From Streptomyces sp. CA-210063 (GTDB taxonomy: Bacteria; Actinomycetota; Actinomycetes; Streptomycetales; Streptomycetaceae): a stretch of 64,000 bases of DNA. The stretch lies in the NCBI RefSeq assembly GCF_024612015.1, contig NZ_CP102512.1:7874001-7938000 (forward strand), in the 5' to 3' direction. A model generated the notes under the pieces. It did no database searches and was not told the DNA's origin. It saw nothing but the letters and a program-made list of their open reading frames with translations. The first letter of the stretch is position 1, and every line of letters begins with the position of its first letter. Positions 33,588-43,775 of the stretch are shown in pieces. The position numbers were made by a program, and so were the translations under genes.

Positions 33588-35560
33588 CGGAAGTGGCCGA
33601 TTCAGGCAGGCAGCCCCCCCGCCGCCGTGTACCCGGACCCGCCCGGCCCGTGCGCCCCGGCGGTCAGCAGCGCCGCCCGGGCCCCGGTGCCCGCCCCGCC
33701 GCTCAGCGCCGCCCGAGCACGCCCCGGCAGCCGGCCGCGCGCACCATCCGCCTGGGCAGCCCCCGCCCCCGGCTGCGCATGGTGAGCCTCGCGCTGACGC
33801 TGGTGATGATCGCCTTCGTCGTACGGCTGCTCCAGGTGCAGGCCGTCGACGCGAGCGAGTACGCGGCCAAGGCCGACCAGAACCGGTACGTCGGCCGGGT
33901 GCTGGCCGCCGAGCGCGGCGGGATCACCGACCGCAACGGCGTCGACCTGGCCATCAGCACGGACGCCAACGACATCACGGCCGACCCGACGATGTTCAGC
34001 CGCGAACAGCTCAAGGTCGACGACGGACCCGAGCAGGCCGCCGCGCTCCTCGCGCCGATCATCGGCGCGGACCAGGAGACGCTCACGGAGAAGCTGCGCA
34101 CCAAGAACACCCGCTATGTGCTGCTCGCCCGCCGCCAGACCCCCCAGGTCTGGAACCAGATCAGCGACCTGAAGACCGCGCTCGCCAAGAAGGCCAGAGA
34201 GGACAAGGCCACGGTCAACGTGCTGGCCGGCGTCTTCCAGGAGCCCAGCAGCAAGCGCGTGTACCCCAACGGCGACCTCGCCGCCGGGATACTGGGCTGG
34301 GTCAACGCCGAAGGCAAGGGCGGCGGCGGCGTCGAGCAGCAGCTGAACCAGCAGCTGGCCGGCAAGGACGGCAAGATCCGCTACGCCCAGTCCGGCGGTC
34401 GTCTGGTGCCCACCGCGGGCTCCACCGAGACCCCCGCCGTGGCCGGCTCCGACGTCGAGCTGACCATCGACCGCGACATCCAGTGGGCCGCGCAGAACGC
34501 CATCACCGAGCAGGTGAAGAAGTCCGAGGCGGACCGCGGCTACGTGATAGTGCAGGACACCCGCACCGGCGAGATCCTGGCGATGGCCAACTCGCCCGGC
34601 TTCGACCCCAACGACCTGTCCCGGGCGAACCCGAACTCCTTGCACAATTGGGCCCTCGAAGACGCCTACGAGCCGGGCTCCACCGCCAAGGTCATGTCGA
34701 TGGCCGCCGTACTGGAGGAGAACGTCGCCACGCCGGGCACGCACGTCACCGTGCCCAACCGGCTGCACCGCGGCGACCGGCTCTTCAAGGACGACATCGA
34801 CCACCCGACCTGGTATCTGACGCTCAACGGAGTGCTCGCCAAGTCCAGCAACATCGGCACCATCCTCGCCACCGGAGAACTCGGCAGGAACCAGCGGGAG
34901 TCCAACGAGATCCTCTACTCGTACCTGCGGAAGTTCGGCATCGGCAGTCGGACGGGCCTCGACTTCCCCGGCGAGACCAAGGGCATCCTCGCCGCGCCCG
35001 GCGACTGGTCGACCTCGCAGCAGTACACGATCCCTTTCGGCCAGGGCGTGTCGATAAACGCCATGCAGGCGGCCTCCGTCTACTCGACGATCGCCAATGG
35101 CGGCGTACGCGTCGAACCGACCCTCGTACGAGGCACCAAGGGACCGGACGGCCGCTTCACCCCCGCTCCGAAGTCCGGGAAGACCCGGGTCGTGAGCGAG
35201 AAGACGGCGAAGACCCTCGCCCGGATGCTGGAGTCCGTCGTGGACGACGAGGAGGGCACGGGCACCAAGGCGCGCATCCCCGGCTACCGGGTCGCGGGCA
35301 AGACGGGCACGGCGAACCGTGTGGATCCGGCCACCGGCAGATACAGCGGCTACACCTCGTCGTTCGCCGGGTTCGCGCCCGCCGACAACCCGCGGATCAC
35401 CGTCTACTGCGCGATCCAGAACGCCACCAAGGGCAACTACTTCGGCGGCCAGATCTGCGGGCCCATCTACAAGGAGGTCATGGAGTTCGCCCTGAAGACC
35501 CTCCAGGTCCCGCCCACCGGGGCGAAGCCCGCGAACCTGCCCGTCGCCTTCACCCCCTGA
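33584..35560 (+). CDS. ftsI: Septal peptidoglycan transpeptidase (PBP3)
   Basis: Cross-links septal peptidoglycan. The 658-aa class B penicillin-binding protein has a long basic, Pro-rich cytosolic N-terminus (about 1-60), one membrane helix (about 66-86), a dimerisation domain, and the transpeptidase domain with the catalytic Ser366 in STAK, SSN (421-423) and KTG (573-575). The GTG at 33584 overlaps the ftsL stop (GTGA); a second GTG at 33593 is an alternative. It partners FtsW, encoded downstream. Confidence 0.95.
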   Translation: MTEVADSGRQPPRRRVPGPARPVRPGGQQRRPGPGARPAAQRRPSTPRQPAARTIRLGSPRPRLRMVSLALTLVMIAFVVRLLQVQAVDASEYAAKADQNRYVGRVLAAERGGITDRNGVDLAISTDANDITADPTMFSREQLKVDDGPEQAAALLAPIIGADQETLTEKLRTKNTRYVLLARRQTPQVWNQISDLKTALAKKAREDKATVNVLAGVFQEPSSKRVYPNGDLAAGILGWVNAEGKGGGGVEQQLNQQLAGKDGKIRYAQSGGRLVPTAGSTETPAVAGSDVELTIDRDIQWAAQNAITEQVKKSEADRGYVIVQDTRTGEILAMANSPGFDPNDLSRANPNSLHNWALEDAYEPGSTAKVMSMAAVLEENVATPGTHVTVPNRLHRGDRLFKDDIDHPTWYLTLNGVLAKSSNIGTILATGELGRNQRESNEILYSYLRKFGIGSRTGLDFPGETKGILAAPGDWSTSQQYTIPFGQGVSINAMQAASVYSTIANGGVRVEPTLVRGTKGPDGRFTPAPKSGKTRVVSEKTAKTLARMLESVVDDEEGTGTKARIPGYRVAGKTGTANRVDPATGRYSGYTSSFAGFAPADNPRITVYCAIQNATKGNYFGGQICGPIYKEVMEFALKTLQVPPTGAKPANLPVAFTP

Positions 35561-35623
35561 AACCGCCTCCTGACCACATCCTGATCCACCCGCTGATCAG
35601 CGCAACCAGCCAGGAACCGACTC

Positions 35624-37297
35624 GTGACCATGATCACTCCCGACCCCGGGAACCACGCACCGCAGCCCCGCTCGCACAAACCCTCGCTTCGCTCCGGCGG
35701 GGGTGCGCCCGGTACGCTCACCGCCGTGCCACACGCTGATCAGTCCCAAACCACCCAGAAGGACGTTCCCGTGACATATCCGGGACCGCCCCGGCCGGCC
35801 CACGTCTCCGCCACACCCCTCGCGGAACTCGCCGGTCAGCTGGGAGCCGAGCAGTCGGCGAGCGCGGACACCGTCGAGGTCACGGGCATCACCCACGACT
35901 CGCGTGCCGTCCGCCCCGGCGACCTGTACGCCGCCCTGCCCGGTGCCCGTCTGCACGGCGCCGACTTCGTGGACCAGGCGGCCGGCCTCGGCGCCGTCGC
36001 CGTGCTCACCGACCCGAGCGGCGCCGAGCGCGCCACCGCCACCGGGCTCCCCGCCCTCGTCGTCGAGAACCCGCGCGCGCGGATGGGCGAGCTGGCGGCC
36101 ACGATCTACGGCCGCCCGGGCGGTGACCTGCTCCAGATCGGCATCACGGGCACCTCCGGCAAGACCACCACCGCCTATCTCGTCGAGGGCGGCCTGAAGA
36201 CGGCCCGCTCCACCGGCCTCATCGGCACGGTCGAGACGCGCATCGGCGACGAGCGCATCAAGTCCGAGCGGACCACCCCGGAGGCGACCGACCTCCAGGC
36301 CCTCTTCGCGGTCATGCGTGAACGCGGTGTCGACTCGGTCGTCATGGAGGTGTCCAGCCACGCGCTGGTCCTCGGCCGGGTCGACGGCTGCGTCTTCGAC
36401 GTCGCCGTCTTCAACAACCTCAGCCCGGAACACATGGAGTTCCACTCCGGCATGGAGGACTACTTCCAGGCCAAGGCGCAGCTGTTCACACCGGAGCGCA
36501 GCAGGCTCGGCGTCGTCAACCTCGACGACGAGTACGGCCGTCGGCTCGTCAAGGAGGCCACGGTCCCGGTCGTCACCTTCTCCGCCGAGGGACACCCCGA
36601 CGCCGACTGGCGTGCCGAGGAGGCCCAGGTCGGGCCGGTGGACTCGACGTTCACGGTGGTCGGGCCCAAGGGTGAGCGAATCGCCGCCAGGTCGCCGCTG
36701 CCGGGCACCTTCAACGTCGCCAACACCCTGGCGGCCGTCGCCGCGCTGGCCACGGCCGGGCTCGACCCGCAGACCGCCGCCGACGGCATCGCCGCCGTCC
36801 CGGGCGTGCCGGGCCGGCTGGAGCGCGTGGACGCCGGACAGCCGTATCTCGCGGTCGTCGACTACGCCCACAAGACGGATGCCGTCGAGTCGGTCCTCAA
36901 GGCACTGCGCAAGGTCACCGAGGGCCGGCTGCACGTCGTCCTCGGCTGCGGCGGCGACCGGGACAGGACCAAACGCGCGCCGATGGGCGCCGCCATGGCC
37001 CGGCTCTCCGACACCGCCGTACTGACCTCCGACAACCCCCGCTCCGAAGACCCCCTCGCGATCCTCGCGACCATGCTCCAGGGCGCGGCGTCCGTGCCGG
37101 TGCACGAGCGCGGCGAGGTCCTCCTCTTCGAGGACCGGGCCGCCGCGATCGCCGCGGCGGTGGCCCGCGCACAGCCGGGCGACACCGTGCTGGTCGCGGG
37201 CAAGGGCCACGAGCAGGGCCAGGACATCGCCGGCGTGGTCCGTCCCTTCGACGACCGCCAGGTGCTTCGCGAAGCTATCCAGCAGACCCAGGGATGA
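35624..37297 (+). CDS. murE: UDP-MurNAc-L-Ala-D-Glu:diaminopimelate ligase
   Basis: Adds diaminopimelate to the peptidoglycan stem peptide. The mature domains are clear: THDSRAVRPGDLYAALPG, ATP loop GITGTSGKTTTAYL, TTPEATDLQ, a carbamylated-Lys region, and DNPRSEDP, the DAP-specific motif; Streptomyces is expected to use LL-DAP. The start is uncertain. GTG at 35624 gives 557 aa with a Pro-rich extension. GTG at 35726 lies 7 nt after a -10-like TACGCT and could be leaderless. GTG at 35771 has the best ribosome site (GAAGGA) and gives 508 aa, the usual family length. Confidence 0.92.
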   Translation: MTMITPDPGNHAPQPRSHKPSLRSGGGAPGTLTAVPHADQSQTTQKDVPVTYPGPPRPAHVSATPLAELAGQLGAEQSASADTVEVTGITHDSRAVRPGDLYAALPGARLHGADFVDQAAGLGAVAVLTDPSGAERATATGLPALVVENPRARMGELAATIYGRPGGDLLQIGITGTSGKTTTAYLVEGGLKTARSTGLIGTVETRIGDERIKSERTTPEATDLQALFAVMRERGVDSVVMEVSSHALVLGRVDGCVFDVAVFNNLSPEHMEFHSGMEDYFQAKAQLFTPERSRLGVVNLDDEYGRRLVKEATVPVVTFSAEGHPDADWRAEEAQVGPVDSTFTVVGPKGERIAARSPLPGTFNVANTLAAVAALATAGLDPQTAADGIAAVPGVPGRLERVDAGQPYLAVVDYAHKTDAVESVLKALRKVTEGRLHVVLGCGGDRDRTKRAPMGAAMARLSDTAVLTSDNPRSEDPLAILATMLQGAASVPVHERGEVLLFEDRAAAIAAAVARAQPGDTVLVAGKGHEQGQDIAGVVRPFDDRQVLREAIQQTQG

Positions 37298-37301
37298 ACT
37301 T

Positions 37302-38732
37302 GTGATCGCCCTCTCTCTCGCCGAGATCGCAGAAGTCGTCGGCGGGCAGACGCACGACATACCGGATCCGTCGGCGCAGGTCACCGGACCGGTCGTCCGG
37401 GACTCCCGTGAAGTGGAGCCCGGCAGCCTCTTCGTCGCCTTCGCCGGCGAACGCGTGGACGGACACGACTTCGCGGCCGCGGTCGTCGAGGCGGGCGCGG
37501 CAGCGGTGCTGGCGTCCCGCCCCGTCGGCGTGCCCGCGATCGTCGTGGCCGACGTCCAGACGGCCCTCGGCGCCCTCGCCCGGCACGTCGTGCGGAAGCT
37601 CGGTACCACCCTCGTCGCCCTCACCGGCTCCGCGGGCAAGACCAGCACCAAGGACCTGATCGCGCAGGTGCTCCGGCGCAAGGCACCGACGGTGTTCACG
37701 CCCGGCTCCCTCAACAACGAGATCGGGCTGCCCCTCACCGCGCTCAGCGCCACCGAGGAAACCCGTTTCCTCGTCCTGGAGATGGGCGCCCGCGGCATCG
37801 GCCACATCCGGTACCTCACCGATCTGACGCCGCCGAAGATCGGCCTCGTCCTCAACGTCGGCACCGCCCACATCGGCGAGTTCGGCGGCCGCGAGCAGAT
37901 CGCGCAGGCCAAGGGCGAGTTGGTGGAGGCCCTGCCGCCCGCGGAGGAGGGCGGCGCCGCGATCCTCAACGCCGACGACCCCCTGGTCCGAGCCATGGCG
38001 TCCCGTACGAAGGCGAAGGTGATCCTCTTCGGCGAGTCCGGCGAAGCGGACGTACGCGCCGAGAACGTGACGCTCACGGACGCCGGACAGCCCGTGTTCA
38101 GGCTTCACACACCCTCCGGTGCAAGCGATGTGACCATGCGCCTGTACGGTGAGCACCACGTGTCGAACGCGCTCGCCGCGGCCGCCGTCGCCCATGAGCT
38201 GGGCATGTCCGCAGACGAGATCGCCACCGCGCTCTCCGAGGCGGGCTCCCTCTCCCGCTGGCGCATGGAGGTCACCGAGCGCCCGGACGGCGTGACGGTC
38301 GTCAACGACGCCTACAACGCGAACCCCGAGTCCATGCGAGCCGCTCTGCGCGCGCTCGCGGCGATGGGCAAGGCCGCACAGGCACAAGGGGGTCGTACGT
38401 GGGCGGTGCTCGGCAAGATGGCCGAGCTCGGGGACGAATCGCTCGCCGAGCACGACGCGGTCGGACGGCTCGCCGTCCGGCTCAATGTCGGCAAGCTCGT
38501 CGCGGTCGGGGGCAGGGAAGCGTCCTGGCTGCAACTGGGCGCATATAACGAGGGTTCGTGGGGTGAGGAGTCGGTGCACGTGTCCGACGCACAGGCGGCG
38601 ATCGACCTGTTGCGCAGTCAGTTGCGCCCGGGAGACGTCGTACTCGTGAAGGCGTCCCGGTCGGTCGGGCTCGAGAGCGTGGCGCAGGCGCTGCTCGACA
38701 GCGGCAACGAGGGTGAGGTTGCCGCCCGATGA
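37302..38732 (+). CDS. murF: UDP-MurNAc-tripeptide:D-Ala-D-Ala ligase
   Basis: Adds D-Ala-D-Ala to the stem peptide, the last cytoplasmic step on the UDP-linked peptide. The 476-aa protein has [23 protein letters not shown] loop [44 protein letters not shown] and [18 protein letters not shown] at 37302 follows AGGGATGA, which overlaps the murE stop region. Its stop overlaps the mraY ATG (ATGA). Confidence 0.96.
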   Translation: MIALSLAEIAEVVGGQTHDIPDPSAQVTGPVVRDSREVEPGSLFVAFAGERVDGHDFAAAVVEAGAAAVLASRPVGVPAIVVADVQTALGALARHVVRKLGTTLVALTGSAGKTSTKDLIAQVLRRKAPTVFTPGSLNNEIGLPLTALSATEETRFLVLEMGARGIGHIRYLTDLTPPKIGLVLNVGTAHIGEFGGREQIAQAKGELVEALPPAEEGGAAILNADDPLVRAMASRTKAKVILFGESGEADVRAENVTLTDAGQPVFRLHTPSGASDVTMRLYGEHHVSNALAAAAVAHELGMSADEIATALSEAGSLSRWRMEVTERPDGVTVVNDAYNANPESMRAALRALAAMGKAAQAQGGRTWAVLGKMAELGDESLAEHDAVGRLAVRLNVGKLVAVGGREASWLQLGAYNEGSWGEESVHVSDAQAAIDLLRSQLRPGDVVLVKASRSVGLESVAQALLDSGNEGEVAAR

Positions 38733-39802
38733 TGAAGCAGATCCTGTTCGCGGGAGTCATTGGCCTCTTCCTGACCCTGGTCGGCACCCCGCTGCTGATC
38801 AAGCTGCTCGCCCGCAAGGGCTACGGCCAGTACATCCGTGACGACGGCCCGCGCACGCACGGCAGCAAGCGCGGTACGCCGACGATGGGCGGTATCGCCT
38901 TCATCCTGGCGACGATCGCCGCGTACTTCCTGTCCAAGCTGATCACGGGCTACACGCCGACCTTCTCCGGTCTGCTGGTGCTCGGCCTGATGGGCGGCAT
39001 GGGCCTCGTCGGCTTCCTCGACGACTACATCAAGATCGTCAAGCGTCGTTCGCTCGGTCTGCGGGCCAAGGCGAAGATGGCCGGCCAGCTGATCGTCGGC
39101 ATCGGATTCGCGGTCCTCGCGCTGCAGTTCCCGGACGCCCGCGACCAGACGCCGGCCTCCACCAAGATCTCCTTCGTCCAGGACTTCGGCTGGACCATCG
39201 GCCCGGTGCTGTTCGTCATCTGGGCACTGTTCATGATCCTCGCCATGTCGAACGGTGTGAACCTGACCGACGGTCTGGACGGTCTCGCCACCGGTGCCTC
39301 CGTCCTCGTCTTCGGCGCCTACACCTTCATCGGCGTCTGGCAGTTCCAGGAGTCCTGCGCCAACACGCTGACCCTGACCAACCCGGCCGCCTGTTACGAG
39401 GTACGAGATCCACTCGACCTGGCGATCGTGGCCTCCGCGCTGATGGGCGCCTGCCTCGGCTTCCTGTGGTGGAACACCTCGCCGGCCAAGATCTTCATGG
39501 GTGACACCGGTTCGCTGGCCCTCGGCGGCGCGCTCGCCGGTCTCGCGATCTGCTCCCGCACCGAGCTGCTCCTCGCGCTCCTCGGCGGTCTGTTCGTCCT
39601 CATCACCATGTCGGTCGTCATCCAGGTCGGCTCGTTCCGCCTGACCGGCAAGCGCGTCTTCCGCATGGCACCCCTCCAGCACCACTTCGAACTCAAGGGG
39701 TGGTCCGAGGTCCTTGTCGTGGTCCGCTTCTGGATCATCCAGGGCATCTGCGTGATCGTCGGACTGGGCATCTTCTACGCGGGATGGGCGGCCGAGAAGT
39801 GA
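38729..39802 (+). CDS. mraY: Phospho-MurNAc-pentapeptide translocase
   Basis: Makes lipid I by transferring phospho-MurNAc-pentapeptide to undecaprenyl phosphate. The 357-aa protein has about ten membrane helices with the conserved cytoplasmic motifs [19 protein letters not shown] (Asp-Asp), [26 protein letters not shown] and [14 protein letters not shown] at 38729 overlaps the murF stop (ATGA); the next codon is also ATG. Confidence 0.97.
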   Translation: MMKQILFAGVIGLFLTLVGTPLLIKLLARKGYGQYIRDDGPRTHGSKRGTPTMGGIAFILATIAAYFLSKLITGYTPTFSGLLVLGLMGGMGLVGFLDDYIKIVKRRSLGLRAKAKMAGQLIVGIGFAVLALQFPDARDQTPASTKISFVQDFGWTIGPVLFVIWALFMILAMSNGVNLTDGLDGLATGASVLVFGAYTFIGVWQFQESCANTLTLTNPAACYEVRDPLDLAIVASALMGACLGFLWWNTSPAKIFMGDTGSLALGGALAGLAICSRTELLLALLGGLFVLITMSVVIQVGSFRLTGKRVFRMAPLQHHFELKGWSEVLVVVRFWIIQGICVIVGLGIFYAGWAAEK

Positions 39803-41211
39803 CCGACTGGCAGGGTAAGCGCGTCACCGTCGCCGGACTCGGCGTCTCCGGCATCCCGGCGGCCAAGGTCCTGCACGGCCTCGGCGCTGTCGTCACGGTC
39901 GTCAACGACGGCGACGACGAACGCGCCAGGGCGCAGGCCGCCGACCTGGAGGCGCTCGGCATCACCGTGCGCCTCGGCGACGGCGCCACCCTGCCCGAGG
40001 GCACCGAACTCGTCGTCACCACCCCGGGCTGGAAACCCGACAAGCCGCTTTTCGCCGCGGCTCGTGAGGCCGGCCTGGAGATCTGGGGCGACGTCGAACT
40101 CGCCTGGCGCCTGCGCGGCCCGGACGCCGCCCCCTGGCTGGCCGTCACGGGCACCAACGGCAAGACCACGACCGTCCAGATGCTCGCCTCCATCCTGGCG
40201 GCGGCGGGCCTGCGGACGGCCGCCGTCGGCAACATCGGGGTCTCGCTGCTGGACGTGGTCCTGGGCGACGAGCAGTACGACGTGCTGGCGGTCGAGTTGT
40301 CCAGCTACCAGCTCCACTGGGCGCCCTCCCTGAAGGCGCATTCGGCCGTCGTCCTCAACCTCGCCCCCGACCACCTCGACTGGCACGGCTCGATGGAGGC
40401 GTACGCCGCTGACAAGGGCCGTATCTACCAGGGCAATCGGGTCGCCTGCGTCTACAACGTGGCCGACAAGGCCACCGAGGACCTGGTGCGCGAGGCGGAC
40501 GTCGAAGAGGGCTGCCGGGCCGTCGGATTCACGCTCGGCACGCCCGGACCGTCCCAACTCGGCGTCGTGGACGGCATCCTGGTCGACCGCGCCTTCGTCG
40601 AGAACCGGCAGAAGAACGCCCAGGAACTCGCCGAGGTCTCCGACGTCCATCCGCCCGCCCCGCACAACATCGCCAACGCCCTCGCGGCGGCCGCCCTCGC
40701 ACGGGCCTTCGGGGTGCCCGCCGCGGCCGTACGGGACGGGCTGCGGGCCTTCACACCGGACGCGCACCGCATCGCGCACGTGGCCGATGTGGACGGCGTC
40801 GCCTACATCGACGACTCCAAGGCCACCAACACGCATGCGGCGCAGGCCTCTTTGGCCGCGTACGAGTCGATCGTGTGGATCGCGGGCGGCCTCGCCAAGG
40901 GCGCGACCTTCGACGAGCTGGTGGCCAGCTCGGCCAAGCGGCTGCGGGGTGTCGTGCTGATCGGCGCGGATCGCGCGCTGATCCGCGAAGCGCTCGCGCG
41001 ACACGCGCCCGAAGTGCCCGTCGTCGACCTCGACCGGACCGACACTGGGGCGATGCTCGCGGCTGTCCGCGAGGCGCGGACACTGGCGCGAGCGGGCGAC
41101 ACGGTGCTGCTGGCGCCGGCCTGTGCGTCGATGGACATGTTCGTCAACTACAACAAGCGCGGGGACGCGTTCGCGGACGCCGTTCGTGAACTCGCCGCCG
41201 CGGACGGCTGA
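39784..41211 (+). CDS. murD: UDP-MurNAc-L-alanine:D-glutamate ligase
   Basis: Adds D-glutamate to UDP-MurNAc-L-alanine. The 475-aa protein has [18 protein letters not shown] loop [46 protein letters not shown] (core HLDWHG), [21 protein letters not shown] and [15 protein letters not shown] at 39784 is taken by analogy with S. coelicolor ([12 protein letters not shown] as I recall it). GTG at 39799, overlapping the mraY stop as GTGA, is a serious alternative. Confidence 0.95.
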   Translation: MGGREVTDWQGKRVTVAGLGVSGIPAAKVLHGLGAVVTVVNDGDDERARAQAADLEALGITVRLGDGATLPEGTELVVTTPGWKPDKPLFAAAREAGLEIWGDVELAWRLRGPDAAPWLAVTGTNGKTTTVQMLASILAAAGLRTAAVGNIGVSLLDVVLGDEQYDVLAVELSSYQLHWAPSLKAHSAVVLNLAPDHLDWHGSMEAYAADKGRIYQGNRVACVYNVADKATEDLVREADVEEGCRAVGFTLGTPGPSQLGVVDGILVDRAFVENRQKNAQELAEVSDVHPPAPHNIANALAAAALARAFGVPAAAVRDGLRAFTPDAHRIAHVADVDGVAYIDDSKATNTHAAQASLAAYESIVWIAGGLAKGATFDELVASSAKRLRGVVLIGADRALIREALARHAPEVPVVDLDRTDTGAMLAAVREARTLARAGDTVLLAPACASMDMFVNYNKRGDAFADAVRELAAADG

Positions 41212-41263
41212 CCCGGCCCGCCCCTGCCTGGCGGCCGTGCCGGGTGAACTCGGGAGGGAACGC

Positions 41264-41317
41264 GTGACACGGATGTGGTCGGTGCGCAGCGGGGAAGGCG
41301 CCCTCGATGCCCAGTAG
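41264..41317 (+). CDS. Possible 17-aa upstream ORF overlapping the ftsW start
   Basis: GTG at 41264 is preceded by the strong ribosome site GGGAGGGAA and encodes MTRMWSVRSGEGALDAQ before TAG. The stop lies 11 nt past the ftsW ATG (41307), so translating it would deliver ribosomes to ftsW. Whether it is real or the Shine-Dalgarno sequence is used otherwise cannot be settled here. Confidence 0.35.
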   Translation: MTRMWSVRSGEGALDAQ

Positions 41318-42656
41318 CCGTACCGGGCGTCCTCCCGTCCAGCGCCTCACCCGGCGGCCGCCCGTCCCACGCCCCCCGCGCGAGAACCCCGTGCGGCGGT
41401 TCCACACCCGGGCCCGCAAGGCCTGGGACCGGCCGCTGACCGCGTACTACCTGATCCTCGGCGGCAGTCTGCTGATCACCGCGCTGGGCCTGGTGATGGT
41501 CTATTCGGCCTCGCAGATCACGGCGCTGCAGAAGTCGCTGCCGGGGACCTTCTTCTTCCGCAAACAGTTCCTCGCGGCCACGATCGGCACCGTGCTGCTG
41601 CTCCTGGCCTCGCGGATGCCGGTGAAGCTGCACCGGGCGCTGGCGTACCCGATCCTCGCGGGCTGTGTGTTTCTGATGGCCCTGGTCCAGGTGCCGGGGA
41701 TAGGGCAGTCGATCAACGGCAACCAGAACTGGATCGCCATCGGCGGCTCGTTCCAGATCCAGCCCAGCGAGTTCGGCAAGCTCGCCCTCGTGCTCTGGGG
41801 CGCGGATCTGCTGGCCCGCAAGGAGGACAAGCAGCTCCTCGCGCAGTGGAAGCACATGCTGGTGCCGCTCGTTCCGGTGGCGTTCCTGTTGCTCGGGCTG
41901 ATCATGCTCGGCGGCGACATGGGCACCGCGATCATTCTCACGGCGATCCTGTTCGGCCTGCTGTGGCTGGCCGGGGCGCCGACCCGGCTGTTCGTGGGCG
42001 TGCTGTCCATCGCCGGGCTCATCGGGTTCATCCTGATCAGGACCAGCGAGAACCGCATGGCCCGCCTCGCCTGCATCGGGGCCACGGAGCCCCGTACGGA
42101 CGGCGCCGACTGCTGGCAGGCCGTGCACGGTATCTACGCCCTCGCCTCGGGCGGAATCTTCGGTTCCGGCCTCGGTGCGAGTGTGGAAAAATGGGGCCAA
42201 CTCCCGGAAGCGCACACCGACTTCATCTTCGCCGTCACCGGTGAGGAACTGGGTCTCGCGGGGACGCTGTCGGTGCTCGCCCTCTTCGCGGCTCTAGGCT
42301 ATGCGGGTATCCGCGTGGCCGGACGCACGGAGGACCCCTTCGTCAGGTATGCCGCGGGAGGCGTGACCACCTGGATCACCGCTCAGGCAGTGATCAACAT
42401 GGGTGCGGTGCTCGGTCTGCTGCCGATCGCCGGAGTCCCGCTCCCGCTGTTCTCCTACGGAGGTTCCGCCCTGCTGCCGACCATGTTCGCCATCGGGTTG
42501 CTGATCGCGTTCGCGCGCGACGAGCCCGCCGCACGGGCGGCGCTTGCCATGCGGCAACCCCGCTTTGGTAGAAAGCGTGGCGGCGGCCCTTCGGGGCCCG
42601 GGAGATGGAACACGATGCGACGGCGTGTCTCGGCACGTTCGTCCGGAGAGCGGTGA
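41307..42656 (+). CDS. ftsW: Septal peptidoglycan glycosyltransferase (SEDS family)
   Basis: Polymerises lipid II at the septum with FtsI. The 449-aa protein has ten predicted membrane helices after a basic Pro/Arg-rich N-terminus, with SEDS motifs: GLVMVYSAS, FFFRKQ, NGNQNWI, QPSEFGKLALVLW, GGDMGTAIIL, LPEAHTDFIFAVTGEELGL and PLFSYGGSALLPTM. ATG at 41307 follows GGGAAGG. A 17-codon ORF overlaps its start. Confidence 0.95.
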   Translation: MPSSRTGRPPVQRLTRRPPVPRPPRENPVRRFHTRARKAWDRPLTAYYLILGGSLLITALGLVMVYSASQITALQKSLPGTFFFRKQFLAATIGTVLLLLASRMPVKLHRALAYPILAGCVFLMALVQVPGIGQSINGNQNWIAIGGSFQIQPSEFGKLALVLWGADLLARKEDKQLLAQWKHMLVPLVPVAFLLLGLIMLGGDMGTAIILTAILFGLLWLAGAPTRLFVGVLSIAGLIGFILIRTSENRMARLACIGATEPRTDGADCWQAVHGIYALASGGIFGSGLGASVEKWGQLPEAHTDFIFAVTGEELGLAGTLSVLALFAALGYAGIRVAGRTEDPFVRYAAGGVTTWITAQAVINMGAVLGLLPIAGVPLPLFSYGGSALLPTMFAIGLLIAFARDEPAARAALAMRQPRFGRKRGGGPSGPGRWNTMRRRVSARSSGER

Positions 42657-42662
42657 ATTTCG

Positions 42663-43751
42663 GTGCATGTCGTACTCGCCGGTGGCGGAACCGCCGGTCA
42701 CATCGAGCCCGCGCTCGCCCTCGCGGACGCCCTGCGGAGGCAGGACCCGACCGTGGGCATCACGGCCCTGGGCACGGAGCGCGGCCTGGAGACACGCCTC
42801 GTCCCCGAGCGCGGCTACGAACTCGCGCTGATCCCCGCCGTGCCCCTGCCGCGCAAGCCCACCCCTGAGCTGATCACCGTGCCCGGCCGGCTGCGCGGCA
42901 CGATCAAGGCGACCGAGCAGATCCTGGAGCGCACCAAGGCGGACGCCGTCGTCGGCTTCGGCGGCTACGTCGCCCTGCCCGGTTATCTCGCCGCCAAGCG
43001 CCTCGGTGTGCCGATCATCGTCCACGAGGCCAACGCCCGACCCGGCCTCGCCAACAAGATCGGCTCCCGGTACGCGGCCAAGGTCGCCGTCTCCACCCCC
43101 GACAGCAAGCTCCGCGACGCCCGCTACATCGGCATCCCGCTGCGCCGCGCCATCGCCACCCTCGACCGGGCCGCCGCGCGCCCCGAGGCCCGCGCGATGT
43201 TCGGCCTCGACCCCAACCTGCCGACCCTGCTGGTCTCCGGCGGCTCCCAGGGCGCCCGCCGTCTCAACGAGGTCGTCCAGCAGGTCGCCCCCTACCTCCA
43301 GCAGGCCGGGATCCAGATCCTGCACGCGGTCGGCCCGAAGAACGAACTGCCGCAGGTACACCAGATGCCGGGAATGCCCCCGTACATCCCGGTACCGTAC
43401 GTGGACCGGATGGACCTCGCGTACGCCGCGGCCGACATGATGCTCTGCCGCGCGGGCGCGATGACCGTCGCCGAACTCTCCGCCGTCGGGCTCCCCGCCG
43501 CCTATGTCCCGCTGCCCATCGGCAACGGCGAACAGCGGCTGAACGCCCAGCCGGTGGTCAAGGCCGGCGGCGGGCTGCTGGTCGACGACGCGGAACTGAC
43601 ACCCCAGTGGGTGCAGCAGAACGTCCTGCCCGTCCTCGCCGACCCGCACCGGCTGTACGAGATGTCCCGCGCCGCCAGCGAGTTCGGCCGCCGGGACGCC
43701 GACGACCTGCTCGTCGGCATGGTGTACGAGGCGATCGCGTCGCGCCGTTAA
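42663..43751 (+). CDS. murG: Lipid II synthase (UDP-GlcNAc:lipid I GlcNAc transferase)
   Basis: Converts lipid I to lipid II at the inner membrane surface. The 362-aa GT-B protein has VVLAGGGTAGHIEPALALAD, GFGGYVALPGYLAA, HEANARPGLANK, VSGGSQGARRLN and CRAGAMTVAELSAVGLPAAYVPLP. The GTG at 42663 lies 7 bp after the ftsW stop, with GGAGAG upstream. Full length. Confidence 0.96.
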   Translation: MHVVLAGGGTAGHIEPALALADALRRQDPTVGITALGTERGLETRLVPERGYELALIPAVPLPRKPTPELITVPGRLRGTIKATEQILERTKADAVVGFGGYVALPGYLAAKRLGVPIIVHEANARPGLANKIGSRYAAKVAVSTPDSKLRDARYIGIPLRRAIATLDRAAARPEARAMFGLDPNLPTLLVSGGSQGARRLNEVVQQVAPYLQQAGIQILHAVGPKNELPQVHQMPGMPPYIPVPYVDRMDLAYAAADMMLCRAGAMTVAELSAVGLPAAYVPLPIGNGEQRLNAQPVVKAGGGLLVDDAELTPQWVQQNVLPVLADPHRLYEMSRAASEFGRRDADDLLVGMVYEAIASRR

Positions 43752-43775
43752 GAGCGCGGCAGAAGGCAGGGGAGC

